Part shown: positions 1 through 11,707 of the stretch, piece after piece
How positions within the stretch are numbered: the stretch's first letter is position 1
How the letters are laid out: each line of letters starts with the position of its first letter
Assembly: GCA_023383815.1 (NCBI GenBank)
Contig: JAHDYG010000024.1
Coordinates: 1 to 56,282, forward strand
Direction: 5' to 3'
DNA from: Rhodocyclaceae bacterium
Lineage (GTDB): Bacteria > Pseudomonadota > Gammaproteobacteria > Burkholderiales > Rhodocyclaceae
Length of the DNA stretch: 56,282 nt
Notes under the pieces: model-generated
Told to the model about the DNA's origin: nothing
Seen by the model: only the letters and a program-made list of their open reading frames with translations
Databases searched by the model: none
Translations under genes and position numbers: made by a program

Positions 1-222
1 CGGTGTAAAAGCAGTGGCGAGAGTGCCGCGCAAGTAAACGTCGGCCTGATATCTCGATCAGCCTGGTAGCGCGGTATGCGCGCTGTCAGTGCATACCCCC
101 AAAGGGTGCCCCAAGACAGATCTACCCTGATTGAAGAGGCAAGGTCGATCGAGCGTAAAACCCATCGGAGGAAGTTTTCATCGTCGGCGAGTGAGATCAG
201 GATGCCAGCGATGAGAACAGGA
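1..222. other. Window edge, no clear gene
   Basis: No start codon with a convincing ribosome binding site is seen. On the minus strand one frame stays open from about 255 to the window edge and would read through residues such as GILISLADDENFLRW, which resembles a membrane segment followed by a polar stretch. It lacks an ATG, so it may be a gene starting at TTG or may be chance. Confidence 0.3.
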
Positions 223-381
223 TTACTCGCGTATCCGGTCAATCACGACCGCAACCGCTGTGGCGTTGGGCGCCACAGCGACAGTGCGGCCTTCCAGGTC
301 GCCCGATCGGGGCGCAGCCTCGCTTAGCTTGGAGACGCGAGCACCAATCGAAACCCGATCGGGCACCGGCCCGTCCGACAT
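223..381 (-). CDS. Small hypothetical protein beside the mer transposon
   Basis: This is a 52-residue reading frame starting at an ATG preceded by GGAGCGG, a fair ribosome binding site. The product (MSDGPVPDRV... DRIRE) has no domain I recognise. The same frame stays open upstream through the left inverted repeat of the mer transposon, so it could equally be the 3' end of a longer gene cut by the transposon 26 bases upstream. Function unknown. Confidence 0.35.
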   Translation of the reverse strand: MSDGPVPDRVSIGARVSKLSEAAPRSGDLEGRTVAVAPNATAVAVVIDRIRE

Positions 382-407
382 CCGCTCCGCTTTCTCGAAG
401 CTGAATT

Positions 408-445
408 GGGGTCGTCTCAGAAAACGGAAAATAAAGCACGCTAAG
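408..445 (+). repeat. Left 38-bp inverted repeat of the mer transposon
   Basis: It begins GGGGTCGTCTCAGAAAACGG and ends in GCTAAG. It pairs with 8600-8637 with a single mismatch at base 8 of the repeat (T here, C at the other end). The merR stop codon (441-443) lies inside it. Confidence 0.97.
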
Positions 446-875
446 GCATAGCCGAACCTGCCAAGCTTGCTCCACCCTGTAGTGACGCGATCAGCGGGCA
501 GGAAACGTTCCCCCTTCGCGCATGGCAGGCGCACACCAACTCAGACAGCACGGCCTCCATGCGCGCCAGGTCAGCCATTTTCTCGCGCACGTCCTTGAGC
601 TTGTGCTCGGCCAGACTGCTGGCTTCCTCGCAATGGGTGCCATCCTCCAGCCGCAGCAGCTCGGCGATCTCATCCAGGCTGAAGCCCAGCCGCTGGGCTG
701 ATTTCACGAAGCGCACCCGCGTTACATCCGCCTCGCCATAGCGGCGGATGCTGCCATAGGGCTTGTCAGGCTCCAGCAACAAGCCCTTGCGCTGATAGAA
801 ACGGATGGTCTCCACATTGACCCCGGCCGCCTTGGCGAAAACGCCAATGGTCAGGTTCTCCAAATTGTTTTCCAT
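441..875 (-). CDS. merR: MerR, mercury-responsive regulator
   Basis: A 144-residue MerR-family activator/repressor of the mer operon. The N-terminal winged helix ([20 protein letters not shown]) is followed by a dimer helix and Hg(II)-binding cysteines in [13 protein letters not shown] and SCPL, the three cysteines known for MerR. The length equals that of Tn501 MerR. ATG at 875 is chosen because it matches the family start and lies just beyond the divergent operator. It is transcribed away from merT. It bends the shared promoter DNA and activates merTPADE when Hg(II) is bound. Confidence 0.97.
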
Positions 876-880
876 ATCGC

Positions 881-911
881 TTGACTCCGTACATGAGTAC
901 GGAAGTAAGGT
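881..911 (+). promoter_or_regulatory. mer promoter and MerR operator
   Basis: The -35 TTGACT (881-886) and -10 TAAGGT (906-911) are separated by 19 bp, the over-long spacer typical of MerR-controlled promoters. Within the spacer is the dyad CCGTACATGAGTACGG (887-902), where MerR binds. It drives merTPADE; merR starts 6 bases away on the other strand. Confidence 0.93.
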
Positions 912-946
912 TACGCTATCCAATTTCAATTCGAAAGGACAAGCGC

Positions 947-1297
947 ATGTCTGAACCAAAAACCGGGCGCGGCGCGCTCTTCACTGGAGGGCTTGCCGCC
1001 ATCCTCGCCTCGGCTTGCTGCCTCGGGCCGTTGGTTCTGATCGCCTTGGGGTTCAGCGGCGCTTGGATCGGCAACTTGGCGGTGTTGGAACCCTATCGCC
1101 CCATCTTTATCGGCGTGGCGCTGGTGGCGTTGTTCTTCGCCTGGCGGCGCATCTACCGGCAGGCAGCGGCCTGCAAACCGGGTGAGGTCTGCGCGATTCC
1201 CCAAGTGCGAGCTACTTACAAGCTCATTTTCTGGATCGTGGCCGCGCTGGTTCTGGTCGCGCTCGGATTTCCCTACGTCATGCCATTTTTCTACTGA
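947..1297 (+). CDS. merT: MerT, mercuric ion transporter
   Basis: A 116-residue inner-membrane protein that takes Hg(II) from periplasmic MerP and passes it to cytoplasmic MerA. Three membrane helices are visible, with the Cys pair ASACCLGP in helix 1 and the cytoplasmic pair ACKPGEVC. The length is that of the family. The ATG at 947 is the first gene after the MerR-controlled promoter; merP follows after 12 bases. Confidence 0.96.
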
Positions 1298-1309
1298 TCG
1301 GAGTTCACC

Positions 1310-1585
1310 ATGAAGAAACTGTTTGCCTCCCTCGCCCTCGCCGCCGTTGTTGCCCCCGTCTGGGCCGCCACCCAGACCGTCACGCTGTCCGTACCGGGCA
1401 TGACCTGCTCCGCCTGCCCGATCACTGTCAAGAAGGCGATTTCCAAGGTCGAAGGCGTCAGCAAAGTTGACGTGACTTTCGAGACACGCCAAGCGGTCGT
1501 CACCTTCGACGATGCCAAGACCAGCGTGCAGAAGCTGACCAAGGCAACCGCAGACGCGGGCTATCCGTCCAGCGTCAAGCAGTGA
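1310..1585 (+). CDS. merP: MerP, periplasmic mercury-binding protein
   Basis: A 91-residue protein with a signal peptide (about residues 1-19, cleaved after VWA) followed by one heavy-metal-associated domain with the GMTCSACPITVKK motif, whose two cysteines bind Hg(II). It scavenges mercury in the periplasm and hands it to MerT. A Shine-Dalgarno GGAG precedes the ATG. It lies second in the mer operon. Confidence 0.97.
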   Translation: MKKLFASLALAAVVAPVWAATQTVTLSVPGMTCSACPITVKKAISKVEGVSKVDVTFETRQAVVTFDDAKTSVQKLTKATADAGYPSSVKQ

Positions 1586-1644
1586 GTCACTGAAAACGGC
1601 ACCGCAGCACAACGGACGTCATTGTCTGGCGCCACAAACGATAA

Positions 1645-3342
<1,698 letters not shown>

Positions 3343-3359
3343 GAAAAAGGAGGTGTTCA

Positions 3360-3725
3360 ATGAACGCCTACACGGTGTCCCGGCTGGCTCTTGATGCCGG
3401 GGTGAGCGTGCATATCGTGCGCGACTACCTGCTGCGCGGATTGCTGCGCCCGGTGGCGTGCACACCAGGCGGCTACGGCTTGTTCGATGACGCCGCCTTG
3501 CAACGGCTGTGCTTCGTGCGGGCGGCCTTCGAGGCGGGCATCGGCCTCGACGCGCTGGCGCGGCTGTGCCGGGCGCTGGATGCGGCGGACGGCGACGAAG
3601 CGGCCGCGCAGCTTGCCCTGCTGCGTCAGTTCGTCGAGCGTCGGCGCGAAGCGTTGGCCGATCTGGAAGTGCAGTTGGCCACCCTGCCGACCGAGCCGGC
3701 ACAGCACGCGGAGAGTCTGCCATGA
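3360..3725 (+). CDS. merD: MerD, co-regulator of the mer operon
   Basis: A 121-residue protein with a MerR-like winged helix ([20 protein letters not shown]) but without the mercury-binding cysteines of MerR. The family down-regulates the operon by displacing MerR from the operator. The ATG at 3360 follows AAAAAGGAGGTG, a strong ribosome binding site. Its stop overlaps the merE start by 4 bases. Confidence 0.94.
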   Translation: MNAYTVSRLALDAGVSVHIVRDYLLRGLLRPVACTPGGYGLFDDAALQRLCFVRAAFEAGIGLDALARLCRALDAADGDEAAAQLALLRQFVERRREALADLEVQLATLPTEPAQHAESLP

Positions 3726-3958
3726 ACAACCCCGAGCGCTTGCCGTCCGAGACGCACAAACCGATCACCGGCTACCTGTGGGGCGGACTGGCTGTGCTGA
3801 CTTGCCCCTGCCACCTGCCCATCCTCGCTGTCGTGCTGGCCGGCACAACCGCCGGTGCTTTCCTCGGCGAGCATTGGGTCATCGCGGCGCTCGGTTTGAC
3901 CGGCCTGTTCCTTCTGTCCCTGTCGCGGGCGTTGCGGGCATTCAGGGAAAGAGAATGA
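3722..3958 (+). CDS. merE: MerE, mercury transport protein
   Basis: A 78-residue inner-membrane protein with two predicted helices and the motif LTCPCHLP in the first, the CPC pair thought to carry Hg(II) and organomercurials. It overlaps merD upstream and urf2 downstream by ATGA, pointing to translational coupling. Confidence 0.94.
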   Translation: MNNPERLPSETHKPITGYLWGGLAVLTCPCHLPILAVVLAGTTAGAFLGEHWVIAALGLTGLFLLSLSRALRAFRERE

Positions 3959-4944
3959 GCGCTTTCCGGCCGGATGGATGGACGACGCCGGAACTGGCCC
4001 AAGCGGTCGAGCGCGGGCAGCTTGAACTGCACTACCAGCCCGTCGTCGATCTGCGCAGTGGTGGGATTGTCGGCGCGGAAGCCCTGTTGCGCTGGCGTCA
4101 TCCGACGCTTGGACTATTGCCACCGGGCCAGTTCCTGCCCGTGGTCGAATCGTCCGGCCTGATGCCTGAAATCGGCGCTTGGGTGCTGGGCGAAGCCTGC
4201 CGCCAGATGCGTGACTGGCGAATGCTGGCATGGCGACCGTTCCGGCTGGCCGTCAATGTTTCGGCGAGCCAAGTGGGACCGGACTTCGACGGGTGGGTAA
4301 AGGGCGTGCTGGCTGATGCCGAGTTGCCCGCCGAGTATCTCGAAATCGAGCTGACCGAATCGGTCGCGTTTGGTGATCCGGCGATCTTCCCCGCCCTGGA
4401 CGCCTTGCGGCAGATCGGTGTGCGCTTCGCCGCCGATGACTTCGGGACGGGGTATTCCTGTCTGCAACATCTGAAGTGCTGCCCAATCAGCACGCTCAAG
4501 ATCGACCAATCGTTTGTCGCCGGGCTCGCCAACGACCGCCGCGACCAAACCATCGTGCACACCGTGATTCAGCTTGCGCACGGGCTGGGCATGGATGTGG
4601 TGGCTGAAGGCGTGGAAACATCGGCGAGTCTTGATCTATTGCGACAAGCGGACTGCGACACAGGACAAGGCTTCCTGTTCGCGAAGCCAATGCCGGCGGC
4701 GGCATTCGCCGTCTTCGTCAGTCAATGGAGGGGTGCCACCATGAATGCAAGTGACTCGACCACCACCAGTTGCTGCGTGTGCTGCAAGGAAATCCCGCTC
4801 GATGCCGCCTTCACCCCGGAAGGCGCGGAATACGTCGAGCACTTCTGCGGGTTGGAGTGTTATCAACGCTTCGAAGCGCGTGCCAAGACAGGGAACGAAA
4901 CCGATGCCGATCCGAACGCCTGCGACTCGCTACCGTCAGATTGA
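3955..4944 (+). CDS. EAL-domain protein (Tn501 urf2) with a C-terminal Cys-rich segment
   Basis: A 329-residue protein. The N-terminal ~255 residues form an EAL domain, the fold of cyclic-di-GMP phosphodiesterases, with the EALLRW signature, the metal-binding segment LEIELTES and the loop [10 protein letters not shown]. From about residue 262 a short cysteine-rich part ([11 protein letters not shown] ... HFCGLECY) matches the DUF3330 type found in Tn21-subgroup transposons. The length equals urf2 of Tn501. Its role in the transposon is not established. It begins within the end of merE. Confidence 0.85.
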   Translation: MSAFRPDGWTTPELAQAVERGQLELHYQPVVDLRSGGIVGAEALLRWRHPTLGLLPPGQFLPVVESSGLMPEIGAWVLGEACRQMRDWRMLAWRPFRLAVNVSASQVGPDFDGWVKGVLADAELPAEYLEIELTESVAFGDPAIFPALDALRQIGVRFAADDFGTGYSCLQHLKCCPISTLKIDQSFVAGLANDRRDQTIVHTVIQLAHGLGMDVVAEGVETSASLDLLRQADCDTGQGFLFAKPMPAAAFAVFVSQWRGATMNASDSTTTSCCVCCKEIPLDAAFTPEGAEYVEHFCGLECYQRFEARAKTGNETDADPNACDSLPSD

Positions 4945-5074
4945 GGCATACCCTAACTTGGCGTCAGACCATCCGGCGCTAAATCGTCAGAATAGAGTTG
5001 CCTTCCGAATTGATTGACATACGCCGTCAAGGGTCATAGATTTCTTCCTGACACATTTCCCTCAGGAGGATACC
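4945..5074. other. Probable res site (TnpR recombination site)
   Basis: This non-coding stretch between urf2 and tnpR is where Tn21-subgroup elements carry the three-subsite res locus. Imperfect dyads such as TTGACATACGCCGTCAA (5014-5030) are visible, as is the AGGAGG leader of tnpR. The exact crossover position cannot be set by eye. Confidence 0.6.
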
Positions 5075-5635
5075 TTGCACGGTCAGCGCATCGGTTACGT
5101 CCGCGTCAGCAGCTTCGACCAGAACCCAGAACGGCAGCTCGAACAGATCCAGGTGGATAAAGTGTTCACCGACAAGGCGTCGGGCAAGGACACACGGCGG
5201 CCCGAACTGGAACGGCTGCTCGCCTTCGTGCGCGAAGGCGACACGGTCGTGGTGCACAGCATGGATCGTCTGGCGCGCAACCTCGACGACCTGCGCCGCC
5301 TGGTGCAGGGCCTCACCCAGCGCGGCGTACGCATCGAGTTCCTTAAGGAGCATTTGACCTTCACCGGCGAGGACTCGCCGATGGCGAACCTGATGCTGTC
5401 GGTAATGGGCGCGTTCGCCGAGTTCGAACGCGCCTTGATCCGCGAGCGGCAGCGCGAGGGCATCGCGCTCGCCAAGCAGCGCGGGGCCTACCGTGGCAGG
5501 AAGAAATCCCTGTCGTCTGAGCGTATTGCCGAACTGCGCCAACGTGTCGAGGCTGGCGAGCAAAAGACCAAGCTGGCTCGTGAATTCGGAATCAGTCGCG
5601 AAACCCTGTATCAATACTTGAGAACGGATCAGTAA
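5075..5635 (+). CDS. tnpR: TnpR, serine resolvase
   Basis: A 186-residue serine recombinase that resolves the cointegrates made by TnpA at res. The N-terminal catalytic domain shows the active serine in [14 protein letters not shown] and the arginine motif [11 protein letters not shown]; the C-terminal helix-turn-helix is [19 protein letters not shown]. It starts at TTG after the ribosome binding site CAGGAGGATACC. The stop is 2 bases from the tnpA start. Confidence 0.95.
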   Translation: MHGQRIGYVRVSSFDQNPERQLEQIQVDKVFTDKASGKDTRRPELERLLAFVREGDTVVVHSMDRLARNLDDLRRLVQGLTQRGVRIEFLKEHLTFTGEDSPMANLMLSVMGAFAEFERALIRERQREGIALAKQRGAYRGRKKSLSSERIAELRQRVEAGEQKTKLAREFGISRETLYQYLRTDQ

Positions 5636-5637
5636 AT

Positions 5638-8604
5638 ATGCCACGTCGTTCAATCCTGTCCGCCGCCGAGCGCGAAAGCCTGCTGGCGTTGCCGGACACC
5701 AAGGATGAGTTGATCCGTCACTACACGTTCAGCGAAACCGACCTCTCCATCATCCGGCAGCGGCGCGGCCCGGCCAACCGGCTGGGCTTCGCCGTGCAGC
5801 TCTGTTACCTGCGCTTTCCTGGTGTCATCCTGGGCGTCGATGAGCCGCCGTTTCCGCCCTTGTTGAAACTGGTCGCCGACCAGCTCAAGGTCAGCGTCGA
5901 AAGCTGGGACGAATACGGGCAGCGGGAGCAGACCCGGCGCGAGCACCTGGTCGAACTGCAAACGGTGTTCGGCTTCCAGCCCTTTACCATGGGCCACTAC
6001 CGGCAGGCCGTCCAGTTGCTGACCGAGATGGCCTTGCAGACCGACAAGGGCATCGTGCTGGCCAGCACCTTGATCGAGCACCTGCGGCAGCAGTCGGTCA
6101 TTCTGCCTGCCCTCAACGCCGTCGAGCGGGCGAGCGCCGAAGCAATCACCCGCGCCAACCGGCGCATCTACGATGCCTTGGCCGAACCGCTGTCGGACGC
6201 GCATCGCCGCCGCCTCGACGATCTGCTCAAGCGTCGGGACAACGGCAAAACGACCTGGCTGGCCTGGCTGCGCCAATCGCCCGTCAAACCGAATTCGCGG
6301 CACATGCTGGAACACATCGAACGCCTCAAAGCGTGGCAGGCGCTCGACCTGCCTTCTGGCATCGAGCGGTCGGTGCACCAGAACCGCCTGCTCAAGATCG
6401 CCCGTGAGGGTGGCCAGATGACGCCCGCCGACCTGGCCAAGTTCGAGGCGCAGCGACGCTATGCCACCCTGGTGGCGCTTGCCATCGAGGGCATGGCCAC
6501 CGTCACCGACGAAATCATCGACCTGCACGACCGCATCCTGGGCAAGCTGTTCAACGCCGCCAAGAACAAGCATCAGCAGCAATTCCAGGCGTCCGGCAAG
6601 GCGATCAACGCCAAGGTGCGGCTGTTCGGCCGCATCGGCCAGGCGCTGATCGAGGCCAAGCAGGCGGGCCGCGATCCGTTCGCCGCCATCGAGGCCGTCA
6701 TGTCCTGGGATGCCTTCGCCGAGAGCGTCACCGAAGCGCAGAAGCTTGCGCAGCCCGAGGACTTCGATTTCCTGCACCGCATCGGCGAAAGCTACGCCAC
6801 GCTGCGCCGCTACGCGCCGGAATTCCTTGCCGTGCTCAAGCTGCGGGCCGCTCCCGCCGCGAAGGACGTGCTCGACGCCATCGAGGTGCTGCGCGGCATG
6901 AACAGCGACAACGCCCGCAAGGTGCCCGCCGACGCGCCGACCGAGTTCATCAAGCCGCGCTGGCAGAAGCTGGTCATGACCGACACCGGCATCGACCGGC
7001 GCTACTACGAACTGTGCGCGCTGTCGGAGATGAAGAACGCGTTGCGTTCCGGCGACATCTGGGTGCAGGGGTCGCGCCAGTTCAAGGACTTCGAGGACTA
7101 CCTGGTGCCGCCCGCGAAATTCGCCAGCCTCAAGCAGGCCAGCGAATTGCCGCTGGCCGTGGCCACCGACTGCAACCGGTACCTGAACGACCGGCTGACG
7201 CTGCTGGAAACACAGCTTGCCACCGTCAACCGTATGGCGACGGCCAACGAGCTGCCGGACGCCATCATCACCGAGTCAGGCTTGAAGATCACGCCGCTCG
7301 ACGCGGCGGTACCCGACACCGCCCAAGCGCTGATCGACCAGACGGCAATGATCCTGCCGCACGTCAAGATCACCGAACTGCTGCTGGAGGTGGACGAATG
7401 GACGGGCTTCACTCGGCATTTCGCGCATCTGAAATCGGGCGACCCGGCCAAAGACAAGAACCTGTTGCTGACCACGATCCTCGCCGACGCGATCAACCTG
7501 GGCCTGACCAAGATGGCGGAGTCTTGCCCCGGCACGACCTACGCCAAGCTGGCTTGGCTGCAAGCCTGGCACATCCGCGACGAAACCTACGGGGCGGCGC
7601 TGGCCGATCTGGTCAACGCACAGTTCCGCCATCCCTTCGCCGAGCACTGGGGCGACGGCACCACCTCATCGTCGGACGGCCAGAACTTCCGCACCGGCAG
7701 CAAGGCCGAGAGCACCGGCCACATCAACCCGAAATACGGGAGCAGCCCAGGGCGGACGTTCTACACCCACATTTCTGACCAGTACGCGCCATTTCACACC
7801 AAGGTCGTGAACGTCGGCGTGCGCGATTCGACCTACGTGCTCGACGGCCTGCTGTACCACGAGTCCGACTTGCGGATCGAGGAGCATTACACCGACACGG
7901 CGGGCTTCACCGATCACGTCTTCGCCCTGATGCACCTCCTGGGCTTCCGCTTCGCGCCGCGCATCCGCGACCTGGGCGACACCAAGCTCTACATCCCGAA
8001 GGGCGACGCCGCCTATGACGCGCTGAAACCCATGATCGGCGGCACGCTCAACATCAAGCACGTCCGCGCCCATTGGGACGAAATCCTGCGGCTGGCCACC
8101 TCGATCAAGCAGGGCACGGTGACGGCCTCCCTGATGCTCCGAAAGCTCGGCAGCTACCCACGCCAGAACGGCCTGGCCGTGGCGCTCCGCGAGCTGGGCC
8201 GCATCGAGCGCACGCTGTTCATCCTGGACTGGCTGCAAAGCGTGGAACTGCGCCGCCGCGTGCATGCCGGCCTGAACAAGGGCGAGGCGCGCAATGCGCT
8301 GGCCAGGGCAGTGTTTTTCAACCGCCTGGGTGAAATCCGCGACCGCAGTTTCGAGCAGCAGCGCTACCGGGCTAGCGGCCTCAATCTGGTAACGGCTGCC
8401 GTCGTGTTGTGGAACACGGTCTATCTGGAACGGGCTGCGCACGCGCTGCGTGGCAACGGCCATGCCGTTGATGACGCGCTGTTGCAGTACCTGTCGCCGC
8501 TCGGTTGGGAGCACATCAACCTCACCGGCGATTACCTCTGGCGCAGCAGCGCCAAGATCGGCGCGGGCAAGTTCAGGCCGCTACGACCGCTGCAACCGGC
8601 TTAG
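5638..8604 (+). CDS. tnpA: TnpA, Tn3-family transposase of the mer transposon
   Basis: A 988-residue transposase, full length for the Tn21 subgroup. It has an N-terminal DNA-binding part (DUF4158 type) and a C-terminal DDE domain. The probable catalytic residues are Asp in SSSDGQNF, Asp in [10 protein letters not shown] and Glu in NKGEARNAL. It recognises the 38-bp ends and catalyses replicative transposition. The stop codon lies inside the right inverted repeat. Confidence 0.97.
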   Translation: MPRRSILSAAERESLLALPDTKDELIRHYTFSETDLSIIRQRRGPANRLGFAVQLCYLRFPGVILGVDEPPFPPLLKLVADQLKVSVESWDEYGQREQTRREHLVELQTVFGFQPFTMGHYRQAVQLLTEMALQTDKGIVLASTLIEHLRQQSVILPALNAVERASAEAITRANRRIYDALAEPLSDAHRRRLDDLLKRRDNGKTTWLAWLRQSPVKPNSRHMLEHIERLKAWQALDLPSGIERSVHQNRLLKIAREGGQMTPADLAKFEAQRRYATLVALAIEGMATVTDEIIDLHDRILGKLFNAAKNKHQQQFQASGKAINAKVRLFGRIGQALIEAKQAGRDPFAAIEAVMSWDAFAESVTEAQKLAQPEDFDFLHRIGESYATLRRYAPEFLAVLKLRAAPAAKDVLDAIEVLRGMNSDNARKVPADAPTEFIKPRWQKLVMTDTGIDRRYYELCALSEMKNALRSGDIWVQGSRQFKDFEDYLVPPAKFASLKQASELPLAVATDCNRYLNDRLTLLETQLATVNRMATANELPDAIITESGLKITPLDAAVPDTAQALIDQTAMILPHVKITELLLEVDEWTGFTRHFAHLKSGDPAKDKNLLLTTILADAINLGLTKMAESCPGTTYAKLAWLQAWHIRDETYGAALADLVNAQFRHPFAEHWGDGTTSSSDGQNFRTGSKAESTGHINPKYGSSPGRTFYTHISDQYAPFHTKVVNVGVRDSTYVLDGLLYHESDLRIEEHYTDTAGFTDHVFALMHLLGFRFAPRIRDLGDTKLYIPKGDAAYDALKPMIGGTLNIKHVRAHWDEILRLATSIKQGTVTASLMLRKLGSYPRQNGLAVALRELGRIERTLFILDWLQSVELRRRVHAGLNKGEARNALARAVFFNRLGEIRDRSFEQQRYRASGLNLVTAAVVLWNTVYLERAAHALRGNGHAVDDALLQYLSPLGWEHINLTGDYLWRSSAKIGAGKFRPLRPLQPA

Positions 8605-8637
8605 CGTGCTTTATTTTCCGTTTTCTGAGGCGACCCC
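8600..8637 (-). repeat. Right 38-bp inverted repeat of the mer transposon
   Basis: Read on the minus strand it begins GGGGTCGCCTCAGAAAACGG; it matches the left end at 37 of 38 positions. Confidence 0.97.
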
Positions 8638-8684
8638 ATATTGGACCAGTCGCTGGCCCTGAGTAGAAAAATGGTCGAGTGAAC

Positions 8685-9200
8685 TTACCTTGCTGAACGT
8701 GTGGCGCCGCTATTTCCCAGCAGGATAAGCAGGACGCCCATCACAATCGCCGAGTCGGCGAGGTTGAACGCTGGCCAGTGCAAGCTGCCCACGTAAAGGT
8801 CGAGATAATCGACCACTGCACCGCGCAATATCCGGTCGACCGCATTCCCCATGGCCCCCCCGAGGATCAAGCTGTAGCCGAGCGCAGTGCGCCCAGTGTC
8901 TTCCCCCCGCAGCAGTAGAAAGACCAAGCCAGCCGAGACAACAAGGGCCACGACCGTTAGGAAGTAGCGTTGCTCACCACCGGCATCGGCGAACAGACTG
9001 AACGCGGCGCCTTCGTTCAAGAGATGCACGAGATTGACGAACGGTGCGGCCGCCGCGCTTGCACCGTAGGGCAACCAGCTGGTGATCCATGCCTTGGCAC
9101 CCTGATCGGCAAGGACAATGCCCGTGGCAAGGGCAAGCCAGCCCCACCGCGGGCCGCCGAAGGCAGCGGCGAGCCTTCCGTAATACTTCCTGGCACTCAT
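8685..9200 (-). CDS. lspA: LspA-type signal peptidase II of the metal cluster
   Basis: A 171-residue inner-membrane aspartic peptidase of the lipoprotein signal peptidase family. Four membrane helices and the two catalytic aspartates are visible in GNAVDRI and FNLADSAIV. Copies linked to cadA/pbrA genes (pbrC, cadC) are accessory to lead/cadmium resistance rather than housekeeping. The start codon overlaps the stop of the upstream P-type ATPase gene by 4 bases, so the two are co-translated. Confidence 0.93.
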   Translation of the reverse strand: MSARKYYGRLAAAFGGPRWGWLALATGIVLADQGAKAWITSWLPYGASAAAAPFVNLVHLLNEGAAFSLFADAGGEQRYFLTVVALVVSAGLVFLLLRGEDTGRTALGYSLILGGAMGNAVDRILRGAVVDYLDLYVGSLHWPAFNLADSAIVMGVLLILLGNSGATRSAR

Positions 9201-11599
9201 TTACGCAGTAACCTTAAGCCGTTGAACACCACCAACAGACTTGCGCCCATGTCGGCGAATACGGCCATCCACATCGTGGCGTCCCCCGTGAAGGTCATCA
9301 TGAGAAACACCGCCTTGACGCCGAGTGCGAGAACGATGTTCTGCGTCAACACTGCAGCAGTGGCGCGCGACAAGCGCACGAAGGTAGGGATCTTGCGCAG
9401 GTCGTCGTCCATCAGCGCCACGTCGGCCGTCTCGATAGCCGTGTCCGTACCGGCCGCCCCCATCGCGAATCCGATGTCCGCACGGGCCAATGCAGGGGCA
9501 TCGTTGATGCCGTCGCCGACCATGCCGACCTTGCCACCCTTCCGGTGCGTCAGCAACGATTCGACAGTGCTGAGTTTGTCTTCGGGCAGCAGGTTGCCCC
9601 TCGCCTCGTCGATACCCACAGCGCTCGCGATCGATTCGGCGGTATGGACGTTATCGCCGGTGAGCATCAGCGTCTTGACGCCCAGGGAATGCAGATCGGC
9701 GATCGCCTGACGGCTCGTCTCGCGCAGCGTGTCGGCGACTGCGAAGATCGCCAGCACTCCGGTCTGGTCCGCCAACAACACCGCCGTCTTGCCCTGGCGC
9801 TCGAGTACGTCCAGCGTCTTTTCGATCTCGGGCGAGCACAGCCCGAGTTCCTCGACCAGTCGATGGTTGCCAAGTTGATAGATATGACCATCAATGCCGC
9901 CACGCACGCCACGGCCCGGAATGGCGGCGAAATCGGCGACCTCGCGCAACACCCATCCCATTTCAACCGCGGCACGGGCGATCGCCAGCGAGACCGGATG
10001 ATCCGAGCGTGCGGCGAGACTTCCCGCCAGGATATGGGCCTCGTTCGCGTCGCCGCTCAGCACCATGAAGTCCGTCTGGGCGGGCTTGCCGTGCGTAATC
10101 GTGCCGGTCTTGTCGAGCGCCAGCGTGGCGAGCTTGCGCCCCTCTTCGAGATACACCCCGCCTTTCACCAGAATGCCCTTGCGGGCGGCCGCGGCGAGAC
10201 CGCTGACGATCGTGACCGGCGTCGAGATCACCAAGGCACACGGACAGGCAATCACCAGCAGCACCAGCGCCTTGTAGATCCAGTCCATCCACGCGCCGTC
10301 GAAAGCTAGCGGTGGCACGATGGCCACCAGCAGCGCGACGGCGAACACGACGGGCGTGTAGATCCGGGCGAACTGGTCGACGAAGCGCTGGGTGGGCGCG
10401 CGGCTGCCCTGGGCCGATTCGACCGCGTGGATGATGCGGGCCAGGGTGGAATGGCTCGCCTCCGCTGTCACGCGATATTCCAGCGATCCCGCTTCATTGA
10501 TCGTTCCGGCGAACACGTTGTCGCCTTCGGCCTTATCGACCGGCAGGCTCTCGCCGGTGATGGGCGCCTGATTCACCGTTGAACGTCCGTTGATCACCAC
10601 GCCATCGAGCGCAATCCGCTCACCAGGGCGCACGCGCACCACTGCGTTCAAAGGCACCGCCTTGGCGGGCATGGTTACCCAGCTTCCATCGCCCTGACGG
10701 ACGGTCGCAGTGTCGGGCGCGAGTTCCAGCAGGCCGCGAATCGCGTTGCGGGCCCGATCGAGCGATTTCGCTTCGATCATCTCGGCCAGCGTGAAGAGGA
10801 ACATCACCATGGCCGCTTCCGGCCAGTGTCCGATGAGCATCGCGCCCGTCACGGCAATCGACATGAGCGCGTTGATGTTGAGATTGCGATGCCTGAGCGC
10901 GATCCAGCCTTTCTTGTAGGTCGCCAGACCGCCACTGAGAATCGACACCAGCGCGAGCGCCAGGACGGTCCAGTGGTCGCCGCCGTTGAGCCAATACACA
11001 CCCTCGGCCAGCGTCGCAGTGATTCCGGCCAGCGCCATCGGCCACCAGTGGGTCTTCGGTGCGGGTTTGGTCGGCGGTACAGCGTTCTCCGTATCCCCCG
11101 TTTCGACCTTCGCTTCGAGACCAATGGCACTCAGGGCGCCGAGGACTGCGTCCAACGCCCCCGGACGATGCGTCACGCTCAGGCGACGCTGCATCAGGTT
11201 GAAGTCCAGCGCCGCCACTCCGGGCATGCCGGCGAGCGCGTTCCGGATCAACGCCTCCTCGGTGGGGCAGTCCATGCCGGCGATTGTGAGCGTCGTGCGC
11301 AGCAAGGCGCCGGTCATCTCGATGCGTTGTGCCGACCCGCCGGCGGCTGGCAAGACCGCATCGACCGAGGCCGGCAAGTCGGGGCGATCGCTCACATCCA
11401 ACATACGCCCGCTCAGAGCGGGGTCGAGTCCCGTCACGCCGTCGAGGGGCTCCAGATTGTTGCGGATCAGCGCGGCATCGGTGGGGCAGTCGGTGCCGTC
11501 GACGCGGTATGGCTTCCTGTGGGGGCCGTCGGCGGAGGACTCGCCGGACAACTGCGGCACGGCGGAACACCCGCAACTGCCAGCACTGCAATTACTCAT
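9197..11599 (-). CDS. cadA: Heavy-metal P-type ATPase (Cd/Pb/Zn exporter)
   Basis: An 800-residue P1B-type ATPase that exports Cd(II), Pb(II) or Zn(II). The N-terminus has a Cys cluster (NCSAGSCGCS), a diverged metal-binding repeat (GTDCPTDAALIRNN) and a second one (GMDCPTEEALIRNA). The membrane metal site is IACPCALV, the phosphorylation site LALDKTGTITHG and the hinge MVGDGINDAPAL. The CPC motif with divalent-type metal-binding repeats fits CadA/ZntA/PbrA rather than a copper pump. lspA follows with overlap; cadR is divergent, 108 bp away. Confidence 0.94.
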   Translation of the reverse strand: MSNCSAGSCGCSAVPQLSGESSADGPHRKPYRVDGTDCPTDAALIRNNLEPLDGVTGLDPALSGRMLDVSDRPDLPASVDAVLPAAGGSAQRIEMTGALLRTTLTIAGMDCPTEEALIRNALAGMPGVAALDFNLMQRRLSVTHRPGALDAVLGALSAIGLEAKVETGDTENAVPPTKPAPKTHWWPMALAGITATLAEGVYWLNGGDHWTVLALALVSILSGGLATYKKGWIALRHRNLNINALMSIAVTGAMLIGHWPEAAMVMFLFTLAEMIEAKSLDRARNAIRGLLELAPDTATVRQGDGSWVTMPAKAVPLNAVVRVRPGERIALDGVVINGRSTVNQAPITGESLPVDKAEGDNVFAGTINEAGSLEYRVTAEASHSTLARIIHAVESAQGSRAPTQRFVDQFARIYTPVVFAVALLVAIVPPLAFDGAWMDWIYKALVLLVIACPCALVISTPVTIVSGLAAAARKGILVKGGVYLEEGRKLATLALDKTGTITHGKPAQTDFMVLSGDANEAHILAGSLAARSDHPVSLAIARAAVEMGWVLREVADFAAIPGRGVRGGIDGHIYQLGNHRLVEELGLCSPEIEKTLDVLERQGKTAVLLADQTGVLAIFAVADTLRETSRQAIADLHSLGVKTLMLTGDNVHTAESIASAVGIDEARGNLLPEDKLSTVESLLTHRKGGKVGMVGDGINDAPALARADIGFAMGAAGTDTAIETADVALMDDDLRKIPTFVRLSRATAAVLTQNIVLALGVKAVFLMMTFTGDATMWMAVFADMGASLLVVFNGLRLLRK

Positions 11600-11628
11600 G
11601 CTCGATTCCCTTGTCTGGACTTAAAGTC

Positions 11629-11660
11629 ATTTAACAATCTGTAGTCACTACAGAGTCAAG
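11629..11660 (-). promoter_or_regulatory. cadA promoter with CadR/PbrR operator
   Basis: Read on the minus strand there is a -35 TTGACT (11660-11655), a 19-bp spacer holding the perfect dyad CTGTAGTGACTACAG (11639-11653), and a -10 TTAAAT (11634-11629). The over-long spacer plus dyad is the MerR-family architecture; the regulator is encoded 55 bp away on the other strand. Confidence 0.85.
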
Positions 11661-11707
11661 GGCCTAGAATGCAGGCACGACCGTTGTCCCGACCTGGAGG
11701 GCACAAG

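Noticed and set aside
3487..4944. A 485-residue start for the EAL-domain gene
   Set aside because: The extra N-terminal part overlaps merD and merE in another frame; the ATG at 3955 gives the Tn501 length and a typical ATGA overlap.
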